A stretch of DNA of 64,000 bases, from assembly GCA_030762175.1 (NCBI GenBank), contig CM060842.1:62184501-62248500 (forward strand). Direction: 5' to 3'. Both the position numbers and the translations under genes were made by a program. Positions 11,612 to 23,911 of this stretch are shown here, in pieces. Numbering within the stretch: position 1 is the first letter of the stretch; every line of letters starts with the position of its first letter. This DNA comes from Metallyticus violacea (lineage: Eukaryota > Arthropoda > Insecta > Mantodea > Metallyticidae). The notes beneath the pieces are model-generated. The model searched no databases. It was not told where the DNA came from and worked only from the letters and a program-made list of their open reading frames with translations.

Positions 11612-14233
11612 AGAGTAAGAATTTCTTTGACGATTCTTGGCAAGAAATTGTCTAACGCGGCATTTACATTATCTTCTTAAATGAAAAACATTAGAACAAT
11701 TATTGAGGTCGGTCAGTGTCGTAGATCTATGAGGAACTGCAGAATACAGACCTTTGATTGTTTCTGATGCAATTCGCATTTTACTCCATTCTAATGTGTT
11801 TTGAAAAAGGCTATTGAAATTGAACCAATTTACCTTTGCGATATTTTATGTTAAGTTTTCAATGCCGGTCTCTTGGGCATTCGTACACAATGCTCCCTTA
11901 AACGGATATACGGCGTCTTTAGTTGTTTTGTCGTCCGTTTCAAAGACAACTGGTGGTGCAGAGAATGTAATATCCGCGCAACTGGTTTACGTTCTCACTA
12001 TTACAATGAAAATAAGCACATGCTTATGAAACTAGGAATGCCCTACTACATCCACACATTTCTAGCATTTATTTAGAAAATTATCATCCACACAATGTGG
12101 CAGTTTAAACACTAAGCTCAGAGGTCTCAAAAATGTTTCATAAAATACTCGTATATAATGCTTTCCTCTTATTTATGATATAAAAGGGAATGCTGCAAAA
12201 TCTCTTTTTATTTACGACTTTTTTTAAACAAATTATATGTCACAGAAACGAATGTCAGAAGTCCGCAAAAATAAGACGAGAAAAATGGGCAATCGGGCAT
12301 AAAAAACAGTTGGAAAATTATTTGGTGTTAAGCCAAGAGCGTTCCTCAGCAAAGTATGGCCAAATATCATCAATAAGTCAGAAACTCGTATGAGTGTCTG
12401 TGGCACAGAATGGTAATGATTTCAAAACCAGCTGAATTTCTCCTCAAAAAAAAAAAAAAAAAAAAAAAAGTAAAAGATAAAAATAATGCTCTCTTCTCCA
12501 GTTTTCACAAAAACTTGGTTTAGAGTTCTTGTACATCTTTATCAGGGCAGACTTTTTTCATTCTTCCGGGATGCCCATTCATTATCATATTGGCCACGGC
12601 ATTACTCAGTTTCATTCTTGAATATACCGATAGGCATATTTATTTCATTTTCTTCTATTGAATTATTTTTCATTTATTTTATATTTAATTTCTGACTTAT
12701 TTAATACCTCATAATTTTGAAAGTTCACTTCCACTTGCACTTTAGCCAATTCCTTTCATTTTTAATTCTTCCTCACAGTTCAATGAAGTACTGCACTATA
12801 TTGTTAATATTTGAATGGTATAAGACAGGATTTAATTTATTCTCTTCTTATTTCATTCTAAAATTATCACTCGCAAATATTTCTGCCCATCGTAAACTTT
12901 GATTTTACGAATGTATTTAGCTTCTTGGCATACATAAACTCTAGTGACATAACAAGGGGTTATATCAGAGTTGCCTTTTATTTCTAAATTTATTAAAGTA
13001 TAGGTTTTAAGTGCTTATGGACTTACAGAGAAATTCTGCTTCATATCTAGGGAGAGAAATTACATACAATACTGTGGTGTGTGAGAAAAATATACAGCGA
13101 TTAAAATTCGCAGAAAGTTACAAATATGGTAATTTCTAAATAATACTGAATTCATTTTGTTCACCTCCTAAAATTCGTTCCCAGCGCTTAAAAGCTTTCA
13201 TCATTGGAGTTATTAATTTGTTTAGGCCTCGCATCACGACGAATCACGGTTACTTGTAAATTATAATGATGTGCCATTTTAGTCCCTAAGCATTTCAATT
13301 GACCGTAGAACTTTCTGCACTATATTTTATCAATGGGAATATTATATTGTTATATTTGGAGACATTTTTCGAACATACTTTATATGTAGGTCAGATTCTG
13401 CTAGCAGAATGATGAAAATGACGGGGAAAAATAAACAAACATTAGTAAAAAATAAAAATAAAGTAACATGAATTAAAGTATTGAAAATATCAAACATTGG
13501 TGCTAATTTTTTCTCTCTAAGTGTAATGTTAGTGTTGGAACAACATGTTTGAATACAAATTAAGAAACAAGGCAGTAGAATTTACTTCATACGATAGTTT
13601 ATAGGGCTATTTTCCCACAAGAAAGGTTTATGTTGCCACAACTGCAATATGATGCAAAAAACGTGGACCAGTAGAGCAGAGCCGGTTGAAACAATCGACA
13701 ATACTGCTCTGCATTTCCCCGCGCAGCGCTGCGACCTTCCTTTCGTGATTCTCGCTTGCCAATTCTGCCATGCAGTGCCTATGGGTTAGATAATGGATTG
13801 TAATCCACTAAACTAGATTAATGGATTTTGTTCTCCTTAGAATTCCGTATAAAATCAACGCCCGATAATGTTCCAAGCGAAACCCACACAAGCCTTCAGT
13901 TCTAAGGCTTGAGTGCAATAATTTTCAAAAGCGAAAGGCAATATCAATTAGCGATAATGTGCTTTCATTTTAGCTGGCTCATAAAGCGTAAATAAAATAG
14001 GGTGAGAGCCTGACAGTTTTCAGAGCGATATAAATGCCAAACGTGACTTCCTAATGCTCGGATCAAGATAAACTGTTACGTTCACATAGACCGATTTAAT
14101 GACAGCATAAAATTATCGCCCTTGACAAATAGAACTATGAATGAATGCACATCAATGAAGAGAATGTATGAAAAACAACTACAATAAGGAGTTTGGTGTT
14201 TTGACTTTTCCTACATACTCTCAATTCAAAAGT
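11612..14233. other. No recognisable gene
   Basis: AT-rich, non-coding. A 24-base A run lies at 12446-12469. No repeat family was recognised, although a GC-richer patch occurs at 13640-13780. Confidence 0.5.
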
Positions 14234-14535
14234 CGGTCCTGGTGGTGTAGTGGTTATCATTCTTGCCTCCTAAACCCAAGATGCAGGTTCGATCCCGGCC
14301 AGGACCGATGGCTTTTTTTCGGGAGTAAAAATCCAAAGTAATGGCTTCCTCCGGAAGGGAAGTAAAGCCGTGGGTCCCGTGTCGTACATTTACGGCACGA
14401 TAAAGAACTTCAAGCCTGAAAAAAGAGGCCTCTGAGCAAAATTTGTAGGCCGTTTCACGCCCTGAATTGAACGGGACGCTGATGACCTGAGCTGTTAAAG
14501 AGCGACCGTAAATAAACGAAAAAAAAAAAAAAAAA
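14234..14535 (+). mobile_element. SINE family B
   Basis: Head GGTCCTGGTGGTGTAGTGG has an A box. The segment GCAGGTTCGATCCCGG holds the B box. The first and last seven bases of the tRNA-like head (GGTCCTG and CAGGACC) still pair as an acceptor stem. The anticodon-like loop (CTTCTAA in sister copies) suggests an Arg-TCT-type ancestor, but that is inference. The body includes GGGAAGTAAAGCCGTGGG, the tail is GTCCGTAAATAAA-like, and a 16-base A run ends it. Flanks CTCTCAATTCAAA and ATCTCAAATGAAA may be an imperfect target duplication. A minus-strand ORF across the copy is not a gene. Confidence 0.9.
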
Positions 14536-14827
14536 TATCTCAAATGAAATGTAGTCAAAGCCCCCCTCTTTCCCATTTTCGGCACATCGACATTTATGTA
14601 TTTTAAACGAGTCTGCTACGCGCTTGGAATATAAAATTGTTTTAAATCATACTTGCAAAATTTCAGTTTTTCCTTAAGAGCTAATTTATTTGTTTATATA
14701 TACATATATCTTCCAACCAATCTAGAAGTTTAAATGCTGTGGTTTACAACTATGTGTTATTTTCTTGTATAATTATTTTTTCTCTGCTGCTGTTTGGCTA
14801 AAAAAAGTTACACGCTCTTTTATTAAT
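14536..14827. other. Spacer between two inverted SINE-B copies
   Basis: AT-rich spacer of about 290 bases between a plus-strand and a minus-strand SINE-B. No gene is seen. In a transcript it would form the loop of a long imperfect hairpin. Confidence 0.6.
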
Positions 14828-15110
14828 TGGATTGATTGATTGATTCGCGGATATCTCAGGTCATCAGCGTCTCATTCAATTCAGGGAGTGAAACGGCTGA
14901 CAAATTTTGCTCAGAGGCCTCTTCCTTCAGGTTTTGAGGTTCTTTATCGTGCCGTAAATCTAAAACCCAGGACCCACGGCTTTACTTCCCTTCCGAAGGA
15001 AGCCATACTTCAGTTTTTTACGCCCGAAAAAATCCATCGATCCTGGCCGGGATTGAGAAGATACTGGATTTAGAAGACAAGTATGGTTACCACTACACCA
15101 CCAGGACCGA
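14828..15110 (-). mobile_element. SINE family B, reverse orientation
   Basis: Reverse complement of the family B pattern. The head ends at 15110 (ACCACCAGGACCGA), with the A box (CACTACACCACC on the plus strand) intact. The 3' tail at 14828 ends in repeated GATT units instead of pure A, so this copy has a (AATC)n-type tail. The B-box region is degraded (CTGGCCGGGATTGAG). It faces the copy at 14234. Confidence 0.9.
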
Positions 15111-17419
15111 CGTATTTTTTGTGCTGTTATGTGATAATGCTTCGGAATTCAGAAATTCTGATTATAATAATGGATAAATAAATAGAAATAGAGCAAATAA
15201 TGGTCTTCGCTAGTTTTTCATACCTAGAGGTCGAACCTTAAATTCACCTGAAAATATTATGTGAACAATGTAGATTAGATTTGGCAGCTCTGAGCTTAAT
15301 AATGTTGATGTTTACTAATATTGTAAAAAAGTGAGTAACGCTACTTATGAACTTGTTTTCGCAGTATGGTTATGCAAACAAACATACTGTACACACCCAC
15401 AACCTAAATTTAAAAGTTAACTATGCAGAACATGAAATAGCATTACTATGTGGTTCGAGTTAAAATATTTATTTGTCAAAACCTATAAGAGATGGAGAAC
15501 AAGAGATCTGTGTTATTCCCTGTATTAAGCCCTATTGCCAGTTTTATTTGTAGTAATGTTTCCTTCAATTCAGTATGTACACGGATGATTCAGGACCTCA
15601 GCGACTAATTCGTAGAGAGAGGCCCCATTCGCAATGAAAATTACACGAAAAAGCTAGATGCTATGTATCGTAAAGGAACCACTCACAATGAATCACGCAA
15701 ACATAAAAATAAACGCACAAATACACGTAAACTTAGAGGCTTTCAAGATCCAATGTTTTCCGTCTACGCCTAACAAGAAACCAGCCAATCAAAACACGAC
15801 TAATCTGTTTGTAGAGCTCTGTGGTAGAATTTATCCATACACGGAGCACGGAAATCAAATGCAACTCTTGCTGCTTGCTGCTGCAACTCTCGAGCGATGG
15901 CGGAGAAAGCCGAAGGTAGTAACTTCCACAGATATAGCTAGATAATAAGGATTTCAAGCGTAATAGTACGACGCACAGAATACGCTATAAAATTATGCTT
16001 AGAAATATTTTTTCTGCTGCAATCAAAGGAGATTTGCCACAATTACAGTGATTTACCCATTCCTATCAATTTATATTTACAAAAAATCACTGGGTCCACC
16101 GGTTTCTAGGATTTACAAGGAGATGGTTAGTATATCGTATATATGAATTAATTGCGAATTCCAATAAGAACAGATTTGCCACCGTTATAATATTTTACCC
16201 GCCTAACAATCCCCTATCAAATTGCATTTAATAGGTACGGAGGACAACGCATAGGTTACATTATGTTTAACAAAAAAATAATACATGCAACATTTACACT
16301 GCGGCCATGCACAATAGTGCGGCTCTCTCCGCTGTCGCTCGGGACTTGCAGCAGGAGTTGCACTTCATTTTCGTGCTTCGTGTGATGGTAAGGTATGGTA
16401 GAGAGAGCTGAAGATCAGTGAGTGACTCTAGACAGAATGGCGTCAATGAACATAAGATTAATTACATTATAAGAAAGCTATTGTTGCTCACATTACTCCA
16501 AGCAAATTAGTTACTGCACTTTGCATATGCATAAACGCTGCCGCCTCTGCTTAGAAACAGACATTTTCAATCTGCTGTTAGTTGATCTTCTTTTATTCTT
16601 ATTTTTGATTGGCTAATACGTACATTTGTGTCTTTAATTGTGAATACCTACATACTACCCAGTTTACGTGTTACGCCTTACTTTATTATGTTTAATAAAT
16701 TTTCATCGTGAATGGGGCCATAGATCCCATAACGAGATTAGACTGTTTATATTGTTTGAAGTATCCTTTAGAAGGCAGATAAATCGAAGTAAACGTATAT
16801 GTTATAGATATTTAACAATTATGACACTATATTATTAATTTATTCTGCCATAATCCTTTGGGACAGATTAAACATGGAGTTCAAATTATCTGCCCTGAAC
16901 CTCTTTATATTCATTACACCGTCATAGTAGTTCTTGTCACTCTGACGAACATTTCAGGCCTGTGTCGAATTTGACCAAAAGCATCAAATATTCACTCAAT
17001 CAGTTAGTGTTTTGTATCCATTGGAGTCATATATGCGACATTCTGCACATTATCCCAAAGAAAACAAAGACGTCCATTCTCAATGGATACTTGCATTCAA
17101 CTGTACATGCATTGACTACACATAGAGGTGCACGCAAAGACATGTAGGTCACGGAACTGACACAAATAAACATAAGCAGAAGTGCACAAGTTTTAAACGA
17201 CGTGTGAGATAACCTAAGTAGTTTAACAAAAGCTGTTTCTCATTGTGAGATCTATCTTTCCTCCAAATTTGTCGCAGAGGTCCTGATTTATCACGTACAT
17301 ACGATGTGTATATTACTTATTCTATTTTGCATAATGTATCTTTGAATTACATTTACATATTAATAACGCCAACAAAAATACATAGAATACCCCTTCTAGT
17401 TACACATTTCCAAAACAAA
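15111..17419. other. No recognisable gene
   Basis: AT-rich with a few GC-richer patches (about 15840-15930 and 16300-16400). The ORFs at 15658-15957 overlap on both strands and resemble nothing known to me. Confidence 0.5.
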
Positions 17420-17421
17420 TA

Positions 17422-18171
17422 CAGTGAAACCTCTCTAACTCAAAAAAATGTGGTTCAATAAAATAATTGTCCTATTTAACGAGGTGTCCATAATAGAGAG
17501 ATGCAGGTTTTCATAGTGCGTACATACATTGTACATAATTTACATACATATTCTGCATTAATGCTCAATAAAAGTAAAATTACAACTAGTAAAACTCAAG
17601 CTTACTCATTTTGAAACTGCACTCAGAATAAAAGTAAATTTTTGCACTTCACATCTCGGTATTAACTCAGGACCACTCTGCTTATTTTAGGCATGCAGTT
17701 GTTTACTTCAATAAGTTTACAGTCATGTATAGTATAATTTCTGGGACATACGTAACAATTTCACATTTTGTAAGGAATTGAGGAAACTTAACATACAAAA
17801 AAGTTACAGAAAAACCTAGAAAAGCATACCAGTGTGCTCAATTACCTATTGTAAAGCACAGAGATAAATGCTAATCAAGCCCAAACAGGTATTGGAAAGC
17901 CAGTTATGGAAAAACATGATGTTACAGTATTATATACTTGCTAAGACCAATTTAAAGCTTTAAAAATAAATTACAATCAAGCTTAAATAAGTTAGCAGAA
18001 ATACACAAAAGAAAAATAAATAGTCATAAGGGATGTCCGAATTCCAGGATTCAGGAGTGGCCAAATAAGAGGATATACCGGACGTGTTAAAGCTTTGAAA
18101 TTCCAATAAAAGATGCCCAATATAATGAAGTGGCTAACATATAGAGGTGTTCATATACAGAGGTTTTACTT
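17422..18171. mobile_element. Non-autonomous pogo/Tigger-like DNA transposon
   Basis: The left end CAGTGAAACCTCTCTAA follows a TA dinucleotide (17420-17421). The right end, read in reverse complement, is AAGTAAAACCTCTGTATA and precedes TA (18172-18173). The CAGTGAAACCTC start with TA target duplication is the signature of pogo/Tigger elements. Subterminal units such as GAGGTGTCCATAA on the left, and AGAGGTGTTCATA on the right, repeat the motif in opposite orientation, as in Tigger ends. The 750-base interior has no ORF and no transposase motif, so this is a MITE-like derivative that would depend on a transposase encoded elsewhere. Confidence 0.8.
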
Positions 18172-19819
18172 TATCTATTCACGTTGCCAAGGCCACTAAT
18201 GATTTAAGTCATTTATTTTTGTTATCAACAGTAGTTGGAGATATTCTTTGTACAAAGATTTTCCAGTTTTTAATCCGATTAGTTCTTCCAATTTTATTAA
18301 CACTAGAATTATTTTAATCTCTATGCAACAATGTTTTCAAAGCTGAAAAGTATAATATTTGTTGTTTAAAGAATGCTAAAACTGGACTCTAATCTAAAAA
18401 TGTAGTAAAGTGCAGAATGAAAGGTAGCGCAAGTGTCCCATATGATTAATTCTGCATGGTTCCAGGAAATTTCGTGTATATGTTTATTCCTTTCTCCAGA
18501 GCATGGCTAACAATGTTCCAGGCCACAGACTCGTTTCCTGGAACACGCGGCTTTTGAAAAGAGTTATATGCGCTCCCCCTGCAACGCTGTTGCAGGCTAC
18601 TCCGAAATTTCTTGCAGTCTTTAAAACTAAGTTTTCTGTGTGCTTAAAATAGGGTTTAATTCGTTTCAATTACCTCGTTTTATAATTTTATATTATCTTG
18701 GAAAAACATTTGTCTAGAATAATTAAAAATTATCTCAAAATTAACAGCAATATAAGACATAATAATATACAAACATTTTGAAATGCAACATAGTTGGTTT
18801 TAACAACACATTAAATTTCATTAAAATTTATTTTTAAAAAGGTAAGAAATACAGAATTACGCTAAATCAAGCATCATAACTTGCATTTTAAAATTCCAAA
18901 ACAGAATCAGTGTTGCTTACAGTTATATATATAATATGTGCACCATTCTAGGTAAAAACATCAAAAGAGTTTTAAAAATGAGTTGTGCCTGTCATACTGA
19001 AGTTGACAAATAGCATGTACGTTTGACGTGACGTTTCTAATGATAAAACCTTTAGTTATGATAATCTTCATGAACAGGAAAACCGAACTGAAGGTCACTT
19101 TGAATATATAATAAAAAAAGTATGTTTTGAATTTTTATGTACTAGCATTAACATTAATAAACACACGTTGCTTTATGTGCGGCACTATACAGGGAGGTTT
19201 ATATGCCCTGCATGGAAGGTATAGAGACCTCTTGCCCACAAGCATCAATTGCGTCGCCTATGCGTGCGTAGTCTTAAGGTTAAATGTTCGTATAAAACTG
19301 ACATATTGTTTTTTAATATTATTTGTCCTTGAAGATAAAACCAAACTTCGTCGGCAAATTAATAAATAAATAAATTTCTATCAATTTCTTCTCCACTAAC
19401 ATTATTGAAAAATGAATTACAAAATTATGTCTGCTGACGCAATATTACCGAGATTTTGCATGATTTATTTTAAGAAAGTTTATAGTTGTTATTCTTGCAG
19501 AGCTCTTTGGCATTCCTGTTTCTTGTGACAAATGCCCAAGAAACTTATGTGGAATGAGTTAATAATATTGAACCTATCTCTACTAATTTATCTACTACGA
19601 AACCGCTGGCTTTTGTTGCCGTTTCTGTTATGATGAGGTGCTTTGTATGTACTTTCCTATGTGTCTTTTTATGGTGCTGCTAGTTGGGACTAACATTAGG
19701 AAATTTTCACTAAAATTGTCTTTTTGTTTTGCTACAAAACTTATTTTAATGTAAGTATCACATGAAATGATATATTGCTGTACACTATATTTCACAACCG
19801 GCATTACTAAACACACTAC
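18172..19819. other. No recognisable gene
   Basis: AT-rich sequence. Reading frames at 18484-18669 (-), 19127-19369 (+) and 19628-19816 (-) are short and match no family that I know. Confidence 0.5.
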
Positions 19820-19831
19820 ACAGCTGCATCA
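19820..19831 (+). repeat. Target-site duplication, left copy
   Basis: ACAGCTGCATCA occurs here and again at 20139-20150, directly flanking a SINE-B. Confidence 0.9.
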
Positions 19832-20138
19832 GTCGGTCCTGGTGGTGTAGTGGTAACCATACTTGCCTTCTAAACCCAAGATCGCGGGTTCAAACCCGGC
19901 CAGATTCGATGAAATTTTTCGGACGTAATAAATCCTAAGTATGGCTTCCTTCGGAAGGGAAGTAAAGCCGTGGGTCCCGTGTTGTACATTTACGGCACGG
20001 AAAAAAAAACCCTCAAGCCCGAAAGAAGAGCTCTCTGAGCAAAATTTGTCGGCCGTTTCACGCCCTGAATAGAACGGGATGCCAATGACCTGAGATGTTA
20101 AAGAGCGTCCGTAAATAAATCAAATAAAAAAATAAATA
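19832..20138 (+). mobile_element. SINE family B, complete with target duplication
   Basis: Best-preserved family B copy, 307 bases. The head is TCGGTCCTGGTGGTGTAGTG, with the B box in GCGGGTTCAAACCCGG. Body blocks are GGAAGGGAAGTAAAGCCGTG, ATTTACGGCACG and CAAAATTTGTCGGCCGTTTC. The 3' end is GAGCGTCCGTAAATAAATC and an A-rich tail. A perfect 12-base direct repeat (19820-19831 and 20139-20150) defines both ends and points to LINE-mediated target-primed insertion. It is probably fairly recent. Confidence 0.95.
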
Positions 20139-20150
20139 ACAGCTGCATCA
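20139..20150 (+). repeat. Target-site duplication, right copy
   Basis: Second copy of ACAGCTGCATCA, after the A-rich tail of the SINE-B at 19832-20138. Confidence 0.9.
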
Positions 20151-22269
20151 AATCAAGTTAGCTACTGATGCACATGGCTATGCCTAGAGTATATCATGTG
20201 AAGTTACGTGAGAGACCGGGCAACTTCAAGCAAGTTGATGGTTCTAGTTTTTAACCGCACACTCGACTAAGCGCATATTAGGAGACAAGCATGTGATACA
20301 CCAGAGGTGGCGTGCAAAGCTTAAAAACCATACTGAATTATTGTATTAAATACCTGAAGAATATGAAAAAGAAGCAAAATAGAGAAGCAAATCATTATGG
20401 AGAATGTAACGCAGTACTAAAATGCTCGGGAAAGAAGCACAGCCATACATGTAGCAGACTGGTTACGAAAGACCCGGGATCGATCACCGAGAGCGTGTGA
20501 AAGATTTCGTTCTATTTTCACAATTTTGTGATTTAGCGTTGGTCTCCCCCAGAGCTTAGTAGAGCACTATTGCTGCAGCCGTAATAGGCGATTAGCGACC
20601 TATGTCCTATGTCATGAACTCATAACCTTTCTTGCGCTTTCTGAAAAATTAGGTTTTAATATACTGCGATCGTGAAGTAAGTACCTTCACTTTTAATATC
20701 CTAGCTTTCTTCTTTCTCCTCCTTCCTTTCTCTTTTCTCTTTAGCGATGGAGTTCAAGTAAAGAAATATATTTCTCAAGTGCTGTTTTGACAGCTGTTAC
20801 ATTGTTCCAGAAAATGACAATGTTTCAACATATTCTTTTAAGCATATATTCGGTAAATATTATTAAAAATCATACCAACTGTAAGTAAAGGCTGCAGATT
20901 AGACCTGCAATAAATAATGTAATGTAATAAGTAATGCTTTAATAAAGATGTGGTCATTACATATTCAAACTACAAATATTCTATTTATAGTAGATTGACT
21001 TAAATTTTCTTATGGACAACAACATTGATTTTAGTCGAACCCTTAGTACATCTTTTAAGTACTAACACGTGAAAAAATATAATTCGTTGAATTATGCTAA
21101 AGAATAAACGTGTCTAAGATACACAGTCCAAATATTTTTGTTGAGCACTGTACAGAAGAACGAAAAAAGCTTTCTAATGAGTTGGGCTTTTTGCTTTAAC
21201 GAGCTTTCCAACAACCATAATTTTCAAGCATACTTTGTCCCTCCTTTGTTGTAAAATACATAAGGCACCCTTCTTCAAGGTAGTTTTCCTTCATTAACTC
21301 TACACGTGGGAAAAACCAGACTCATAAAAATTAGGTAGCGCTTTTAGTGAAAACGCTTGCTTCAAATAAGCGCACGCCGAAAGCGCAATCATCTACTGTC
21401 AAGTGAGGTCATAAATATGCAGGATTTCAACATGTTATCTCACAGGCCCTCTGAGGTTCACAATAAATTTTCACCTTGATCTAAATTATTGTCCTTTAGA
21501 CGATGTTTTTGAGAGTTTTTGAATAATCGGTTGATATAAAAGAATGAACAACATTAGCAATTATCTTCTTACTGGCAGCAGCTTCAGAAATGTAAGTTAC
21601 AAAAAATGTTGCAAAATATAATATTGTAGTTGTATAGCCTGACAATGTTTGCAAGTGAAACTGCAGCAATGACAGTATCCCGGAAGAGTAAGAATGACAA
21701 ATCATTATATAACAGAACAAATGACTGGGATGAGACATTTCGAAACTTACAATTATTCATAATTTTGAAAACTACTTACAAAAATGTAATATGATAAATG
21801 ATTCTAATAAAATGCATTTAAGAAAATCAAAGACAATTGATAAATAACATGTAGAGTGAAGCATGAATGCAAATATTATATTGGAAGAAGTAAATACATT
21901 AAAGTAAGCGGTACAGTCATGTAAGAATAAAATTTCCTAATCATTTGCCTTAATAGCAACTGTTTTATGGCAATAAAAAAGCAGGATTTAGAACTATGGG
22001 GGAAAAAATGGAAACATTTGACATAAAATGATTGGTTTCTTAATCTATTGTACCCAATCCTTAACTTCGAAAAAGAAAAAGCTGCAATTGTCGTAACCTA
22101 GGATGTAGATTCTGGTCTATGTGTGTTTAATAAAAAATTAAATAAAATGATAATAGAAAATAAATCGAGAAAATAGTGCATAATGGAGTTAAATTTAATG
22201 TCAAACATTTCACATATACCAGTTATAAACTACTCACTATAAAAAAAATAATAATCCTTAGTCAGCAGC
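20151..22269. other. No recognisable gene
   Basis: AT-rich, non-coding sequence. A pyrimidine-rich run lies at about 20700-20745. The frame at 21496-21738 (-) has no recognised domain. Confidence 0.5.
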
Positions 22270-22619
22270 CCGGAGGACCAAGGCTTCCCGCAAGATGACT
22301 GCGTCCTCTGTCTCCGTCTTGCAACATCATGGCCACAGTGCAGTATTGCAGGAAGGCATATGATTAGCACGCTGTACCCCGCTGACTGATGCCATGCTGC
22401 ATTCCTGATTAGGAGCCGCTACCTCTCCGATTTAACAGGCTGCGATTATTATCTCTGCGTAAATTTAAAAAATGTCGTAAACAAGAATTTAAGAATAATA
22501 TTTGTCAGGAAAATGTCCAGATTTCCCAAAACGAACTACACCAAGTGATGAGTAAATTCCTACAGAGATGCCAGAAATATGTGGAGAATGAAGGCGGGCA
22601 ATTTCAACACTCCATTTGA
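22270..22619 (+). pseudogene. DUF4817-type DDE transposase relic, C-terminal third
   Basis: The plus strand contains, in order and with frameshifts, a QDD-like remnant, GRHMIST, YLSDLTGCDYYLC (the SPDLT.CDYYLWG block before the third catalytic residue) and LKNVV. It ends with a clean 38-residue frame at 22503-22619: CQENVQISQNELHQV, then RCQKYVENEGGQFQHSI and a natural stop. The last segment matches the C-terminus of the same lineage at 35862-36075. The N-terminal two thirds are missing or unreadable. Confidence 0.7.
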
Positions 22620-23654
22620 TAATTTGATATGTAATGGGCCCCTTAAATCGATTTGTGTATTATTGTATTGTATTGTACGGTTTGTTTGCTTTATTGTTTT
22701 ACCCTCCCGCTAATCACCGAGACCCTGCTGATCGGCTAATCCACAGGCAAAACATTCCGAAGGAAAACAAAACTGATAGCACATATTGTTGTTATTATTA
22801 CTATTATTACATAAAGAATTATTTTAAAGAACAAGATATGGTTCTCAAGTATATTGCCCACACTACAGTAATGGCTGTTACGAAGAAACTGGAATTCTTT
22901 TTTGATGAAATGGTTAATCATTAATTTATTTTCAAAAACGTAACAAATGACTGTTTTGTATGCGGATTGCTAGAAAAGTTAACCACGAGGAGTAGAAACA
23001 GTAAGTTTTGAACACATTGCAACGAACCATAGTAGCGGTTCAAGTATAATACAAATAATAAACTACCAGAGAACGAAGTTGATACAAATCAAATTGATGG
23101 CAACTGTTCGTTTTGAAAGGAACTTCCAAATAAATAATTCGAAAACGTGAAACAGATAGAACACTCATATGCATATACCTTCAACAATACGACAATTAAT
23201 GGCGTAGGTTGGGGCTCGACAACCTCTCTGCTCCGGATTTTCGGGGCTACTGATGTAAACCATGAAATTATTCATGCCTTTATAACAACTTATTTGTGTG
23301 AAAAATCTTAACTTGCACTTGTGTTATCTGAAAAAGGTACATAAACCGTTTGAAAAACGTAAAATCGAAATCCGGGAAACAAATATTTTCTATTAAGCCT
23401 CGGTATATCATAAATAACTGCATCCTAGGAAATAAAATTAATTATTAATGTTGTGTCATCATATATCGTTACTTATATTAGTGTTCTTTTCGGTTTATAT
23501 ACTTTTTCATGTAATATTGTCATTGTTATTGTATAAAATAGAATACAATAAAAACGAAAATATGGGGGGGGGGGATTGCTTGTTTAAATGAAAAACTTTA
23601 AAAAATGTACAGAATGCAAAATTAGGATTTTAAACCTTGAATTCAATCTTACAG
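22620..23654. other. No recognisable gene
   Basis: AT-rich, with a short ATTGT repeat near 22660 and a 10-base G run near 23564. Nothing else was recognised. Confidence 0.5.
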
Positions 23655-23911
23655 GTCCGTGATCAAATTTTGAGAACTTTTGGTCTATCCAAGTTCGGGT
23701 GTGCACTCACAGCACATGGAAAGTACTTGTTTGTGGGTAATGCAATTGGAGAAATAAAGTGCAAAGTGGTATACAAGACAACATTTTTAGAAACTATTTA
23801 TTCGAGTTCATCTGTTCTAAATCAGGATCCATTCATTTGTTTATTGAAGGAAGTTCGTTTCCTCCATCTTACTAGAGTAAGAATTTCGGAAAATATGTAT
23901 TCATTGCGCGC
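23655..23911 (+). CDS. Possible internal coding exon, function unknown
   Basis: A 257-base segment open in one frame and bounded by an acceptor-like pyrimidine stretch plus AG (TTCAATCTTACAG, ending 23654) and a consensus donor GTAAGT (912-917 of the 23 kb block). The translation includes SKFGCALTAHGKYLFVGN, which faintly recalls a beta-propeller or FG-GAP blade, but I cannot assign it. It would lie on the strand opposite the CrebA-like gene, inside that gene's intron. Codon bias cannot be judged by eye, and a chance ORF or retroposon fragment is quite possible. Confidence 0.3.

Noticed and set aside
14234..14310. tRNA-like gene with pairing acceptor stem
   Set aside because: It continues into the SINE-B body in all five copies, and the T stem is imperfect.
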